Source: Fimbriiglobus ruber (GTDB lineage: Bacteria; Planctomycetota; Planctomycetia; Gemmatales; Gemmataceae). Taken from it: a stretch of DNA of 64,000 nucleotides. The notes under the pieces were generated by a model. That model saw only the letters and a program-made list of their open reading frames with translations. It did not search any database and was not told where the DNA came from. The translations under genes were made by a program, and so were the position numbers. Location: the NCBI RefSeq assembly GCF_002197845.1, contig NZ_NIDE01000002.1:434001-498000 (forward strand), given 5' to 3'. Shown piece by piece: positions 8,389 through 16,517 of this stretch. Within the stretch, counting starts at the first letter, position 1. Each line of letters begins with the position of its first letter.

Positions 8389-8751
8389 TTACACCGCGAG
8401 ATCGGACTCGATTTGTTCGAGCTTGTATCGCGCCATGGCGAGGTTCGCCTGGGCCTTGTTCAGGGCGAGGTAGATGAACAGGGTCGGGTTGTTGGACACC
8501 GGGCGGATGAGGTGGTACTGGGAGCTGAGGGTGATCAGGATGTCTTCGATCGAGTCCTTCAGCTTGAGCGAGTTCGCCGCCTTCAACTTGGCCCGCAGGA
8601 CTTCGGTGTTGCCCGCCGCGGCGACGTCCAGGTTGAGGTTGCCGCCGCCTTCTTTGCCCAGCACCATGCCGCTCTTCGAATCGACCACGCAAACCCCGAT
8701 CGCGCCTTCGATCTGCATCGCCGAGCTGAGAGCCGTTTGAACCGACGCCAT
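8389..8751 (-). CDS. Stand-alone Roadblock/LC7 domain protein
   Basis: 120 residues from an ATG at 8751 with GGGGAAG four bases upstream. An upstream in-frame ATG would add 24 poorly conserved residues and is not used. The whole chain is one Roadblock/LC7 fold: helix (SVQTALSSAMQIEGA), strand (IGVCVVDSKSGMVLG), central helix, strand pair (EDILITLSSQYHLIRP, LFIYLALNK) and terminal helix. Bacterial Roadblock proteins such as MglB usually act as dimers on a small Ras-like GTPase, but none is encoded in this window. It is the first gene of the leftward operon, 125 bases (8264-8388) ahead of the HTH-Roadblock gene. The two proteins are similar enough to suggest hetero-dimerisation. Confidence 0.85.
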   Translation of the reverse strand: MASVQTALSSAMQIEGAIGVCVVDSKSGMVLGKEGGGNLNLDVAAAGNTEVLRAKLKAANSLKLKDSIEDILITLSSQYHLIRPVSNNPTLFIYLALNKAQANLAMARYKLEQIESDLAV

Positions 8752-8823
8752 GACTTCCCCTTGCTGTGCCTTGGTGGTTGTGAGGAGAACTCGCCCCTCA
8801 CACAGAGTTGTGACATACCACAA

Positions 8824-9286
8824 GCGTGGTAACTATCTTGCACGCCTCAATCCGTAGTTCAGCAAAGTGACATGTCAAATTTCTGCGACAGTTCGATAGG
8901 CAAAATACTGCGTAAAATGGAACGCGGACGCGCACGAGGTAGGCCGCGTTATTGCTTCCGCCGGGATCGCACACACCGGTCCCGGCTCACGTCGCCGGGG
9001 CTCGGGTCTCTGGGCAAACCATAGTTTCCGAGGGCCGAAGTATTGCCCTGACGTGGTCAGCCACTTTCATGCTCGGCGTTGGTTGGCGCGGTTAAGCTGC
9101 AAGATGTCGTCCTCAAAAACCCCCGGCGGAATTGCTATTCTCTCGTGCGTGCCGTCAGCCTCTGCCAGAAATATCAGTTTCGAAATCGTTATTCCAATTT
9201 GCTCTGCCGCCAGAAAGGTTTGTCAGGCTGGGAAAAAAACCGTCGCGCCGACCGCACGATTCCCGATTGAGAAGTAGACTTCGGTC
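8824..9286. other. Divergent intergenic region
   Basis: Non-coding DNA between the leftward Roadblock operon and the rightward kinase, presumably carrying promoters for both. It is AT-richer than its flanks. Open frames here (for example 9053-9277) have no recognisable content or ribosome site, and no operator or riboswitch could be identified by eye. Confidence 0.5.
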
Positions 9287-9312
9287 AGGCCGCGGGTGCC
9301 CGCGGCCTTTTT
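9287..9312 (+). terminator. Intrinsic terminator or attenuator inside the kinase leader
   Basis: Stem 9287-9296 (AGGCCGCGGG) pairs with 9299-9308 and is followed by a run of five T (9308-9312). Only three bases later lies the GGAGG ribosome site (9316-9320) of the kinase whose ATG is at 9328. A transcript starting upstream would have to read through this hairpin, so it is either the end of an upstream transcript or an attenuator controlling the kinase. Confidence 0.65.
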
Positions 9313-9327
9313 ATTGGAGGAAGATCC

Positions 9328-10575
9328 ATGCCGCCGAGGGGCGACTTGAAGTCGGTCGGCGAGTACGACGTCCTGGCCAAGCTCGGGGAGGGCGGGGCCG
9401 GGGTGGTGTACAAGGCCCGCCACCGCGAGACCGAGGAGGTCGTCGCCATCAAGGTGTTGCTCCCGCAGCAGGCCGCCGACGCGGTCGTCCTCAAGCGGTT
9501 CGAGCAAGAGTTCCGGGCGACGAGCCCGCTCAACCACCCGAACCTGATCCGCGGCCTCGATTACATCGAGGCGGACGGCACCGCCTTCCTCATCATGGAG
9601 TACGTCGAAGGCCGGTCGATGGGTGAGCGACTGGAGTTTCTCGGTCAGTACACCGCGGCCGAGGCGGTCGACCTGATCGCGCAAATCGGCAGCGCCCTCG
9701 ACTGGCTCCACGACCAGGGGATTCTGCACCGGGACGTGAAGCCCGACAACATCATCGTGACGGCCGACGGGGTTGCCAAGCTGACCGACCTGGGGCTCGC
9801 GAAGGAGTTGCTCTACGACCAGAGCCTGACCCGCACCGGGTCCGCCCTCGGGACGCCGAACTTCATGGCCCCGGAACAATTCCGCGACGCGAAGCGGGTC
9901 GACCGGACGTCGGACATTTACTCCCTCGCCGCCACGTTCTACCAGATGGTGACCGGCGAGATCCCGTTCCAGAGCAGCAGCCCGTTCGACGCCTGGCAGA
10001 AGAAGACGAAGAACGATCTCGCGCCGGCGCGGGAGTTAGTCCCGGACTTGCCGGTTCACATCGACCGGGCGGTCCGCCGGGCGATGAGCGGCAACCCGCG
10101 GGAGCGCCCGACCTCGTGTGCGGAGTTCGTCCGCGCGCTGAGCCGGCCGCCGGAGTCGGACTCGGAACCGCGGGTGGACCTGCAGTGGGACCGCGTGCCC
10201 GCGTTCGACTCGCCCTCGGACGCCGACGCCTGGGAGTTGGTGTTCGAGGGGGGCGACGCGGAAAATCCCGTCCGGGTCGACACGGCCGGCATCCGGCAGT
10301 TTCTCAAAAACAGCAACGTCAAGAGTGGGGTGGGGATTCTCGCCCGCCGGCGGCCGATCGACCCGTTCAACCCGCTGACCCGCTTCCCCGAGTTCTCCGA
10401 CATCTTGAGCGCGATGGCGGGCCGCACCCCCGGCGGCCCGCGGTCGGCGTCCCCGGCGGGGTCGAAGTCCGGGCAGACGCCGAGCCCGGCCGCCCGGACG
10501 CGATTGCGGTTGGAACTCGTCTTGCTGGCCGCCGCGATTATCTTCCTGATAGGCGTCATCTGTTTAAAGTTATAA
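9328..10575 (+). CDS. Ser/Thr protein kinase with C-terminal module and membrane anchor
   Basis: 415 residues; ATG with GGAGG seven bases upstream. The kinase domain spans about 12-270: glycine loop LGEGGAGVVYKA, Lys42 (VAIKVL), HRDVKPDN at 134-141, DLG at 154-156 (a tolerated DFG variant), GTPNFMAPEQ in the activation segment. All catalytic residues are present, so it should be active. Residues about 300-360 (WELVFEGGD ... DPFNPLTRFPEFSDIL) match the unnamed module at the end of the hybrid histidine kinase at 548-3841. A single membrane segment (LELVLLAAAIIFLIGVICL) is the last feature. The kinase is therefore anchored by its C-terminus with the catalytic domain in the cytoplasm. It is divergent from the Roadblock operon and has a terminator-like hairpin in its leader. 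Confidence 0.92.
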   Translation: MPPRGDLKSVGEYDVLAKLGEGGAGVVYKARHRETEEVVAIKVLLPQQAADAVVLKRFEQEFRATSPLNHPNLIRGLDYIEADGTAFLIMEYVEGRSMGERLEFLGQYTAAEAVDLIAQIGSALDWLHDQGILHRDVKPDNIIVTADGVAKLTDLGLAKELLYDQSLTRTGSALGTPNFMAPEQFRDAKRVDRTSDIYSLAATFYQMVTGEIPFQSSSPFDAWQKKTKNDLAPARELVPDLPVHIDRAVRRAMSGNPRERPTSCAEFVRALSRPPESDSEPRVDLQWDRVPAFDSPSDADAWELVFEGGDAENPVRVDTAGIRQFLKNSNVKSGVGILARRRPIDPFNPLTRFPEFSDILSAMAGRTPGGPRSASPAGSKSGQTPSPAARTRLRLELVLLAAAIIFLIGVICLKL

Positions 10576-10912
10576 AGTCTGGGCAGAGGCACGATTGTGG
10601 TGGCGCGGCCATAAATTACGATCCTGTCACCGCGTGAATGATTTCGTTTTCCGCTGGCGCCTGTGTGGTTCGTCACCGTCATCGCGGTTGGTGGCGGCCC
10701 GGTTAAAAACCCCACCACTTCTCACGCGGCTACCTCACGGCGACGCCGAACTGGTAGAACATCTCTCGGCCCCCAGCGCCGCGGAACGTCAGTTTCACTG
10801 GGGCCACGGGGGGGGAATCGTCGACCGCCCTTCTCGTGCCGCCGAATGCCGTGGCCGCCGGGCCGCGGTATGATACTCATAATCAATCAACGAATCGTGA
10901 GGGCGAGATCAC
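10576..10912. other. Intergenic region with no supported gene
   Basis: Between the kinase and a lipoprotein gene. A minus-strand open frame ending near 10730 (KLTFRGAGGREMFYQFG) looks coding-like but has no start codon before a stop, so it may be a relic. No hairpin with a T-run was found. Confidence 0.4.
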
Positions 10913-11326
10913 ATGCGCGTGCGACCCGGTCTTTGGGCGTTGGCCGTGGCGGGCTCCGTGGGGCTGGCCGGGTGTGCGGAAGAGCCCCCGCCGCCGGCCG
11001 AGGCGGAAGGCGTCGTGACCTACGACGGGAAGGCCATCGACACCGGGATCGTTTCGTTCACGGCCCCCGACGGCACCTCGACGGGCGGGGCCGCGGTGAC
11101 GGACGGTAAGTATCACCTTGACCCCGAAGCGGGGCTGCGGCCCGGCAAGTACCGGGTCGCGATCCGGTGGGCCAAGAAGATCGGGGAGAAGAATCCGAAC
11201 GCCGGGTACGGTCAATCCCCGGACGTGATCGTCCAGGGCCTCCCCGAAAAGTACAACACCGAATCCGTCCTCACCGCCGACCTGCAATCGGGGCCGAACA
11301 CCGTCGATTTCAAGTTAGAAAAGTAA
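10913..11326 (+). CDS. Small planctomycete lipoprotein, carboxypeptidase-regulatory-like fold
   Basis: 137 residues. A lipoprotein signal peptide ends in LAGC (Cys about residue 21), so the mature protein should be lipidated and exported. After a Pro-rich spacer it has GVVTYDGKAIDTGIVSF, then DGKYHLDPEAGLRPGKYRVAI and a terminal beta strand (GPNTVDFKL). This is the pattern of the very common planctomycete lipoproteins whose single domain resembles the CarboxypepD_reg/transthyretin-like beta sandwich. These are expanded in the phylum and their substrates are unknown. Monocistronic as far as can be seen; convergent with the cytochrome gene 84 bases away. Confidence 0.82.
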   Translation: MRVRPGLWALAVAGSVGLAGCAEEPPPPAEAEGVVTYDGKAIDTGIVSFTAPDGTSTGGAAVTDGKYHLDPEAGLRPGKYRVAIRWAKKIGEKNPNAGYGQSPDVIVQGLPEKYNTESVLTADLQSGPNTVDFKLEK

Positions 11327-11410
11327 GCACCGCGTCGGCCGGACTTCGCCGGCAGCCCTGTCGGATGGCGTGGAACGGGATTACCGCGTCCGGCCGATAC
11401 GCTACCGGGA

Positions 11411-12283
11411 TTAAAAGTCGAAGAAGTCCGCGCCGCGATCGAGGAGACCGCCGAGGTGGGCGGTGAGCATCGTGAGGAGGACGCCGAAGGCCAGCAAGAA
11501 CCGCACGCCGAGACTACGGGTTCCGAAGTAAGCGTCGCGTTGGGCGCCAACGGCGGTCACGACCAGCCACACGGCAGCCGTCGTCCCGAGCCAGCGGTGG
11601 GCCATCAAGAGTTGGGGCGACCCCGCCCCGTTTCCCGCGGTCGCGAAGAGCCAGCCCAGGATGGCCGTCGGGATGGCGGCCATGGCGCCCAGCCACAGAC
11701 AGTACCGGACGGCTTCCGACGGGATCGGATTTCGCTGCCAGATCGCCCGCGCTTCTCCGAACGCCGCCACCAGAACGAGGGCGATCGGAAAATGAAGCAG
11801 AAGTAGGTGAAACTTGCCCACCCAACGAAATAACCGCTCGGCTGATGGCAAATGGGTCCGCTCCAGGATGATCGGAGGGATCGACTCGGACAAAGTCGCG
11901 GGCATGGTGTCCGGGGCGGTGGAAGAGGCGTCCGGTGCGCCGTCGGCGATCCAGGCCCGAACGACGTCCTTTTGCTCGGGCGTGAGCGGTCCGTAAGGTG
12001 AATCCGCTGGCGGCATCTCGTCCCGCTGAACAAGTACCCACAACTCGGACTCCGTCGGCCGCGACGGGATCACCATTTCCGGATTTCCGGCCACCCGTCG
12101 CAAGTCAAGAACGTACCCGAATCGACCCTTGGGCTTCGCCAGGTCGGCGCCGTGGCAGCCGGCGCATTTGACCGCGAAGACGGCGCGAACGTCATCCCCA
12201 GAGTGTTGGACCGGCTCCGCCGCCGTAACTGGAACGCCCACGATCATGACCAGTACGACTGCGGCCGACATCTTCCAATTCAT
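11411..12283 (-). CDS. Membrane protein with N-terminal planctomycete cytochrome c domain
   Basis: 290 residues with a signal peptide (AAVVLVMIVGVPVTAAEP). Residues about 30-115 are a planctomycete cytochrome c (PSCyt1-type) domain: haem site CAGCH followed by GADLAKPKGRFGY and a distal Met region (VQRDEMPPADSPYGPL). From about residue 150 there are four hydrophobic segments (FHLLLLHFPIALVLVAAF, YCLWLGAMAAIPTAILGWL, WLGTTAAVWLVVTAVGA, FLLAFGVLLTMLTAHLGG) resembling a DUF2231-type membrane domain. The His residues near the first helix may hold another cofactor. The likely location is the cytoplasmic membrane with the haem domain outside, in electron transfer. A single gene, convergent with the lipoprotein. 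Confidence 0.82.
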   Translation of the reverse strand: MNWKMSAAVVLVMIVGVPVTAAEPVQHSGDDVRAVFAVKCAGCHGADLAKPKGRFGYVLDLRRVAGNPEMVIPSRPTESELWVLVQRDEMPPADSPYGPLTPEQKDVVRAWIADGAPDASSTAPDTMPATLSESIPPIILERTHLPSAERLFRWVGKFHLLLLHFPIALVLVAAFGEARAIWQRNPIPSEAVRYCLWLGAMAAIPTAILGWLFATAGNGAGSPQLLMAHRWLGTTAAVWLVVTAVGAQRDAYFGTRSLGVRFLLAFGVLLTMLTAHLGGLLDRGADFFDF

Positions 12284-12344
12284 GATGCACGCCCTTCATT
12301 GCAATAACGGGATATGGAAAGATTGGCGGTGCCGGTCTGGCGCC

Positions 12345-12421
12345 CATTTGGAGTGCGGCGCTTGACCGCCGTTTTTGCTTTTTAAAAACCAAAGCGGCGG
12401 TCAAGCGCCGCACTCCAAATG
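12345..12421. repeat. Perfect 27-bp inverted repeat (REP-like hairpin)
   Basis: Arms 12345-12371 and 12395-12421 are exact reverse complements beginning CATTTGGAGTGCGGCGCTTG. The 23-base AT-rich loop carries T and A runs. It lies between two leftward genes, after the phosphoesterase stop, so it can act as its terminator. The arm sequence looks like a dispersed extragenic palindrome rather than a gene-specific hairpin. Confidence 0.85.
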
Positions 12422-12459
12422 GCTGTAAACGCGACGATGTGGCCGGACACCGCTCGAAT

Positions 12460-13425
12460 TCATTCGAGCGTGGAATCCACGACGGCGAGCGATCCCGCGG
12501 TCTCCACGTAAGAAACGGTCGTTAGTCCGAGGGCCGATTTGAGCTTCTCGGCCGGCAGGTTGCGGACAGGACCTGGCGTTCCCTTCCCCGGTTCCGACTG
12601 GGGGAACGCGGTCGAGCGGGCGGTGTGGAAGGTCGCGGTGCCTTCGACTTTTTGCAGCACCTGGTGGATGTGGCCGTTGAGTACGGTGAGCGAGCCGAAC
12701 CGCTTCAGGAGCTTGAGCGCCTGCTCGGCGTCCTGGGTGCCCCAGCCCCACTTCTCGTACACGGTCCAGAGCGGGACGTGGGCGAAGACGACGACCGGGG
12801 TGCTGTCCTTGAGCCCGGCCACATCCTTTTCCAGCCAGTCGAGTTGTTCCTTCCCAATCACGCCCAGACCGCCGGCGCCGCTGCCCGACTTGGCGGACGC
12901 CACGTTCACGAGGCCGATGAAGTGGACGCCGTGGTGGTCGAAGCTGTACCACCCTGTCCCCCGCGTGCCCTTGCCGTACCGGTTCAGGTACTCCCGGTTG
13001 CCGTCCCCGTCGAAATCGTGTTCGCCCGGGACGTACAGCACTTTGCCCGTTTTGACCTCCTTGAGCAATTCCGCCACCGCGTCGAACTCTTCCGGCTTGG
13101 CGAGGTGGGTGAGGTCGCCGGTGTGCAGGACGAACGCGGGCGGCTCGGGCAGCGCGTTGATGCGGGCGATCGTCTGCTTGAGCGTGGCGGCCACGTCCTT
13201 GTTCGGCTCGCGGGCGAACCCGAGGTGGCTGTCGCTGATCTGCGCGAACGTGAACGTCGACTTCGCGGCCGGCGCCTGCCCGAAGACGCGCGACGTGGCC
13301 ACCCCGCCGGCCACGCCCCAGACCAGGCCCGTGCCCACCCACGCCATGCACCGGAGCATGCCCCGGCGGTCGATCCCGTCATCGTGCGGCAATTCCGGCC
13401 GTACCGTCTTGGCGTAGTTCTGCAT
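12460..13425 (-). CDS. Exported calcineurin-like metallophosphoesterase
   Basis: 321 residues. The N-terminus has a Tat-like signal (DRRGMLRCM followed by a hydrophobic stretch and VFGQAPA), so export in folded form is likely. The five metallophosphoesterase motifs are in order: DxH (ISDSHLGF), GD (HTGDLTH), GNH-type in the variant form GEHD (VPGEHDFDGD), a His in FAHVPLW, and GHxH (NGHIHQV). The family uses a two-metal centre to hydrolyse phosphoesters; the substrate cannot be told. The Asn of the GNH motif is replaced by Glu, as in many planctomycete members. A short Pro/Lys-rich tail follows. Monocistronic; the hairpin at 12345-12421 follows it. Confidence 0.88.
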   Translation of the reverse strand: MQNYAKTVRPELPHDDGIDRRGMLRCMAWVGTGLVWGVAGGVATSRVFGQAPAAKSTFTFAQISDSHLGFAREPNKDVAATLKQTIARINALPEPPAFVLHTGDLTHLAKPEEFDAVAELLKEVKTGKVLYVPGEHDFDGDGNREYLNRYGKGTRGTGWYSFDHHGVHFIGLVNVASAKSGSGAGGLGVIGKEQLDWLEKDVAGLKDSTPVVVFAHVPLWTVYEKWGWGTQDAEQALKLLKRFGSLTVLNGHIHQVLQKVEGTATFHTARSTAFPQSEPGKGTPGPVRNLPAEKLKSALGLTTVSYVETAGSLAVVDSTLE

Positions 13426-13601
13426 TTTTCGTCCTCGTGGGTGTGGTAAGCGAAACGTGACTCGCCTTCCCTACCGGCTGCTTCCGCGAAATATTCCTCC
13501 CGAAAAAAGTCGGCCGCACGCGGGAATAAACGCCCACGGCGGGCGGTAGGATACCGTGGCGGGAAGTCGACGAACGCACTGCCGAGAAGAGGTGCCCGGA
13601 G

Positions 13602-14126
13602 TTGGAACCCGACGAGCGGCGGCAGTTCGAGCGAGCCACGCTGCCCCACCTTGACGCCGCTTACAACCTGGCCCGGTGGCTGACCCGGGACGACCACGCC
13701 GCCGAGGACGTCGTGCAGGAGGCGTACTACCGCGCCGCGCGGTACTTCGGCAGCTTCCGCGGCGGCGACGGCCGGGCGTGGCTCCTGGGCATCGTCCGCC
13801 GGGCGTCGTTCGACTGGCTGGCCAAGCGGCGGTCGCAGTCGGCGGTCGTCTTCGACGAAGACGTTCACGACCGGGGCGACGAGTCGATGGACCCGGCGTT
13901 CCAGGCCATTCGTGAATCCGACCAGGTCCGCGTCCGTCAGGCGGTGGAGGAGCTGCCGCCCCAACTGCGGGAAGTGATCGTCCTCCGCGAACTCGAGGGA
14001 ATGAGCTACCAGGAAATCGCGACCGTGACGGAGACCCCGATCGGCACCGTCATGTCCCGGCTCTCGCGGGGTCGCCGCCAGCTTCAAGAGCGGCTGACGC
14101 TCTGCCGGGAAGGGGAAGCGATATGA
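13602..14126 (+). CDS. ECF-type RNA polymerase sigma factor
   Basis: 174 residues from a TTG start with AGAGGTG upstream. Region 2 is clear (YNLARWLTRDDHAAEDVVQEAY, then GRAWLLGIVRRASFDWLAKR). Region 4 reads LPPQLREVIVLRELEGMSY followed by EIATVTETPIGTVMSRLSRG, the usual HTH that contacts the -35 element. It overlaps the next gene by four bases (ATGA), and that gene is a zinc-finger anti-sigma factor. The pair therefore forms a standard ECF sigma/anti-sigma operon. The signal it responds to is not evident. Confidence 0.93.
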   Translation: MEPDERRQFERATLPHLDAAYNLARWLTRDDHAAEDVVQEAYYRAARYFGSFRGGDGRAWLLGIVRRASFDWLAKRRSQSAVVFDEDVHDRGDESMDPAFQAIRESDQVRVRQAVEELPPQLREVIVLRELEGMSYQEIATVTETPIGTVMSRLSRGRRQLQERLTLCREGEAI

Positions 14127-14890
14127 ACTGTCGAGACGTGCTACCCCTTCTGCACCCCTACTCCGACGGGGAGTTGGACTTGGTCCGGCACATCGAGATC
14201 GATGGGCACCTGGCCGAATGCGCCGAGTGCGCCGCGCGGGAAAAGAGCCTCCGGTCCCTGCGGACGGCCGCTTCGTCCCCGACCCTCTACCACCGCGCCC
14301 CGGCCGGGCTCGCCGCGCGGATTCGCCTGACCATGCCCCCGGTCACCCGCAAACGGCGACGGCTCTCACTGCGGCTCGCCGCGACCGCTGCGGGCGTCCT
14401 GCTCCTAATCGGTGCAACCGCGACCGTCGCGGTATTGATGTCCCGGGCTGGGGGAACCGACGACCGACTCGCGGAGCGGGTCGTCGTCGGCCACGTCCGC
14501 TCGCTCCAGGTCGAACACCTGACGGACGTGGCGTCCAGCGACCGGCACACGGTCAAGCCGTGGTTCCTGGGCAAGCTCGACTTTTCCCCGCCGGTCCCCG
14601 ATCTGGCGTCACAAGGCTACCCTCTGTCCGGCGGCCGGCTGGATTACCTGGCGGATCGACCCGTCGCCGCCCTCGTGTACCACCGCCGGTTACACGCCAT
14701 CAACCTCTTCACGTGGCCCGCCGCCAATGACGAAGAGGAGTCCGTGCGCGGGCTCTCCCGCCAGGGGTTCCACGTCCGACACTGGCAGCGGGCCGGGATG
14801 ACGTACTGGGCCGTCTCGGACCTGAACGACCAGGAACTCGACACGTTCGTGCAGCTGTTCCGGGAACATATCCCGCAACCGCGGTCGTGA
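14123..14890 (+). CDS. Membrane anti-sigma factor with zinc-finger (zf-HC2) domain
   Basis: 255 residues, overlapping the sigma gene by ATGA. Residues 1-45 form the anti-sigma zinc-binding domain: MNCRDVLPLLHPYSDGELD, then HLAECAECAAREK with the HxxxCxxC motif. A single membrane helix follows (LRLAATAAGVLLLIGATATVAVLM, about 85-108). The remaining about 145 residues would be outside the cytoplasm and contain a conserved-looking domain (DRPVAALVYHRRLHAINLF, GFHVRHWQRAGMTYWAVSDL). That C-terminal domain is common in Gram-negative anti-sigma proteins. Release of the sigma factor presumably follows sensing by this outer part. Confidence 0.92.
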   Translation: MNCRDVLPLLHPYSDGELDLVRHIEIDGHLAECAECAAREKSLRSLRTAASSPTLYHRAPAGLAARIRLTMPPVTRKRRRLSLRLAATAAGVLLLIGATATVAVLMSRAGGTDDRLAERVVVGHVRSLQVEHLTDVASSDRHTVKPWFLGKLDFSPPVPDLASQGYPLSGGRLDYLADRPVAALVYHRRLHAINLFTWPAANDEEESVRGLSRQGFHVRHWQRAGMTYWAVSDLNDQELDTFVQLFREHIPQPRS

Positions 14891-14903
14891 GCCGTGCAGG
14901 GCT

Positions 14904-15072
14904 TTTGTAAAACGAACCCAATTTGCGTCGCCTTGCATTGACTTGGGCCGACCATCCGCAGTGGCCCGACACCGTTTTTACCAAACGAACCCAATTCGCC
15001 GCTCCGCCGAACGCGGCCGCGGTCCCGTCGGTGGCCACCCGTTTTTGCCAAACGAACCCAATTTCACCCCGA
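14904..15072. repeat. Three copies of a short spaced repeat
   Basis: Three copies of a repeat of about 22 bases with core AAACGAACCCAATT occur near 14903-14925, 14974-14996 and 15041-15064, 67-73 bases apart. Copies differ slightly (TTTTGTAAAACG, TTTTTACCAAACG, TTTTTGCCAAACG). The spacers are unrelated to each other. When read in frame the repeat gives the CQTNPI-like peptides known from spurious annotations. It is not a CRISPR: too few and too imperfect copies and no cas genes. Confidence 0.7.
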
Positions 15073-15440
15073 CCCCGGGTGCCGCCACGGTCACGTCGAT
15101 GGCGACCGGGAACAGGCCGTCGGCCGCCACCCGGAGATGTCCACGTCGTCCGCCAAGTTTGGTAGTCGGTCGAACAGGGCGCTCGTCTCGACCCCGACCT
15201 TGAGTGCGTCGCGGCTTCGGCGAGCCGGCGGTCGAGCTTCTTCTGGCGGCGGAGGTCGGGTTCGGATTCCGCTCTCGGGTCCGGGTCGGCGGCCTCCTCC
15301 AGGCTGGTGACGGAGACGGCCGTCTCGTACGCGACGACCCGCCGGAGCCGCCACAGCCAGCCCGGACGCGACGGCGGCCGGCGATTCGCCGCCGCGCGCG
15401 ACCCGGCGCCGGCAAGCGGTCGACGGCGTTGACCATCCCC
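15070..15440 (-). pseudogene. Frameshifted remnant of an unrecognised gene
   Basis: Three successive minus-strand frames each carry coding-like peptide: LRRVVAYETAVSVTSLEEA ... RRQKKLDRRLAEA, then DALKVGVETSALFDRLPNL followed by ADDVDISG, then VAADGLFPVAIDVTVAAPG. They join into one chain if a single base is restored at two places (near 15210 and near 15138, both beside G runs). No start codon is evident and the family was not recognised. It lies directly behind the three spaced repeats. Confidence 0.5.
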
Positions 15441-15833
15441 GAGTGTAACTGGCCGTTGGTACAGTGACAACCAGCGGTTGTTTTGGGAACGAGATGGCGA
15501 AATAGGGACCGGCCGGCGGGTCAACACGGCCCGGGTCCGGCCCCTTTCGCCGCCTCGTGCCATTAGACGCGGTCGATTCCGCCCGCATCGAGCGGCTTTG
15601 GTATCTGTATCTTGCCGCCGCGCGTCGGGATCATGCAAATATGCGAGAACGCCAAGGCACTAGTAATAATCTGTCGAAAACGGCATGGACCTGTTTCGGG
15701 AAAACTTACACCACCTCATATTCATCTGGTTTTTGCTGGATCGAGTGTTTCAGGGCACGGGCGTTGGATCGACGAGAATTTTTCGGTCATAATTCTTTCG
15801 CTCTATTCAATTTGCCTCTTTTGAGACAGGCCC
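15441..15833. other. Intergenic leader of the ECF/kinase operon
   Basis: No gene is supported. The last 200 bases before the GTG at 15834 are clearly AT-richer than the surroundings and probably hold the promoter of the downstream sigma-kinase operon; no specific -35/-10 pair could be assigned. Confidence 0.4.
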
Positions 15834-16493
15834 GTGACAAGTGGTCGCGATACTGATGGTAGAAGGTCGTTTCCGACACCTACGACGCTCTTGCACCGCG
15901 TCCGCGAGCGAGACCAAGCGGCGTGGGACCGGCTCGTCGACTTGTACGGCCCGATCGTATTCAAGTGGTGTCGCCAGGCCGGGTTACAAGACGCGGACGC
16001 GGCCGACGTGGGCCAGGAAGTGTTCGCGGCGGTTTACGCCGGGATCGACGGGTTCCGCCGCGGCGGCCCGGGTGAAACGTTCCGCGGGTGGCTCCGCGGC
16101 ATTACGCGGTTCAAGGTCGCGGACTTCTGGCGGCGGAAGCAGCGGACCATCGGCGAGGGGGTCGGCGGGGACGAGACGCAAACGTTTTTGACGGAAATCA
16201 CCGATCGGCACGCCGACGAATCGGGGGCGGGCGACCAACCGGGGGAGGAACGGCAGCTGTATTTGCGGGCCGTCGAATTAATTTTGAGCGAGTGCAAAGA
16301 GATCGTCCGGCAAATATTTGTTCGCGTCGTGATCGACCAGCAGAGCCCGAAACTCGTGGCGGAAGAGCTGGGCGTCAGCTTGAATGTCGTTTACCTGGCG
16401 ACCTCACGGGTCAAGCAACAAATGCGGGAAGAGTTCGACGAACTGTTGGAACTGGAGTCCGAGAAGCCGGACGACGATCGTCCGGGCGAATGA
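15834..16493 (+). CDS. ECF-type sigma factor linked to a Ser/Thr kinase
   Basis: 219 residues from a GTG start. Region 2: LLHRVRERDQAAWDRLVDLY, then DADAADVGQEVFAAVYAGID and FRGWLRGITRFKVADFWRRK. Region 4: ILSECKEIVRQIFVRVVIDQ followed by SPKLVAEELGVSLNVVYLAT and SRVKQQMREE. The linker between regions 2 and 4 is long and acidic. The next gene, 24 bases downstream, encodes a kinase with an anti-sigma-like zinc finger. This matches the planctomycete ECF groups encoded next to Hanks kinases. Start of a four-gene operon (15834-20473). Confidence 0.92.
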   Translation: MTSGRDTDGRRSFPTPTTLLHRVRERDQAAWDRLVDLYGPIVFKWCRQAGLQDADAADVGQEVFAAVYAGIDGFRRGGPGETFRGWLRGITRFKVADFWRRKQRTIGEGVGGDETQTFLTEITDRHADESGAGDQPGEERQLYLRAVELILSECKEIVRQIFVRVVIDQQSPKLVAEELGVSLNVVYLATSRVKQQMREEFDELLELESEKPDDDRPGE

Positions 16494-16517
16494 ATCGCAC
16501 CGCGTTAAGGGGCGGCC

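Noticed and set aside
9053-9277. 74-residue frame upstream of the kinase, as a leader peptide
   Set aside because: No ribosome site and no run of regulatory codons; the nearby hairpin can be explained without it.
10723-10882. Minus-strand coding-like peptide KLTFRGAGGREMFYQFG
   Set aside because: No start codon between the last stop and the peptide, and no homology recognised; too short to call.
14904-15072. Possible CRISPR array
   Set aside because: Only three imperfect copies, spacers of 45-50 bases without uniform length, and no cas genes nearby.
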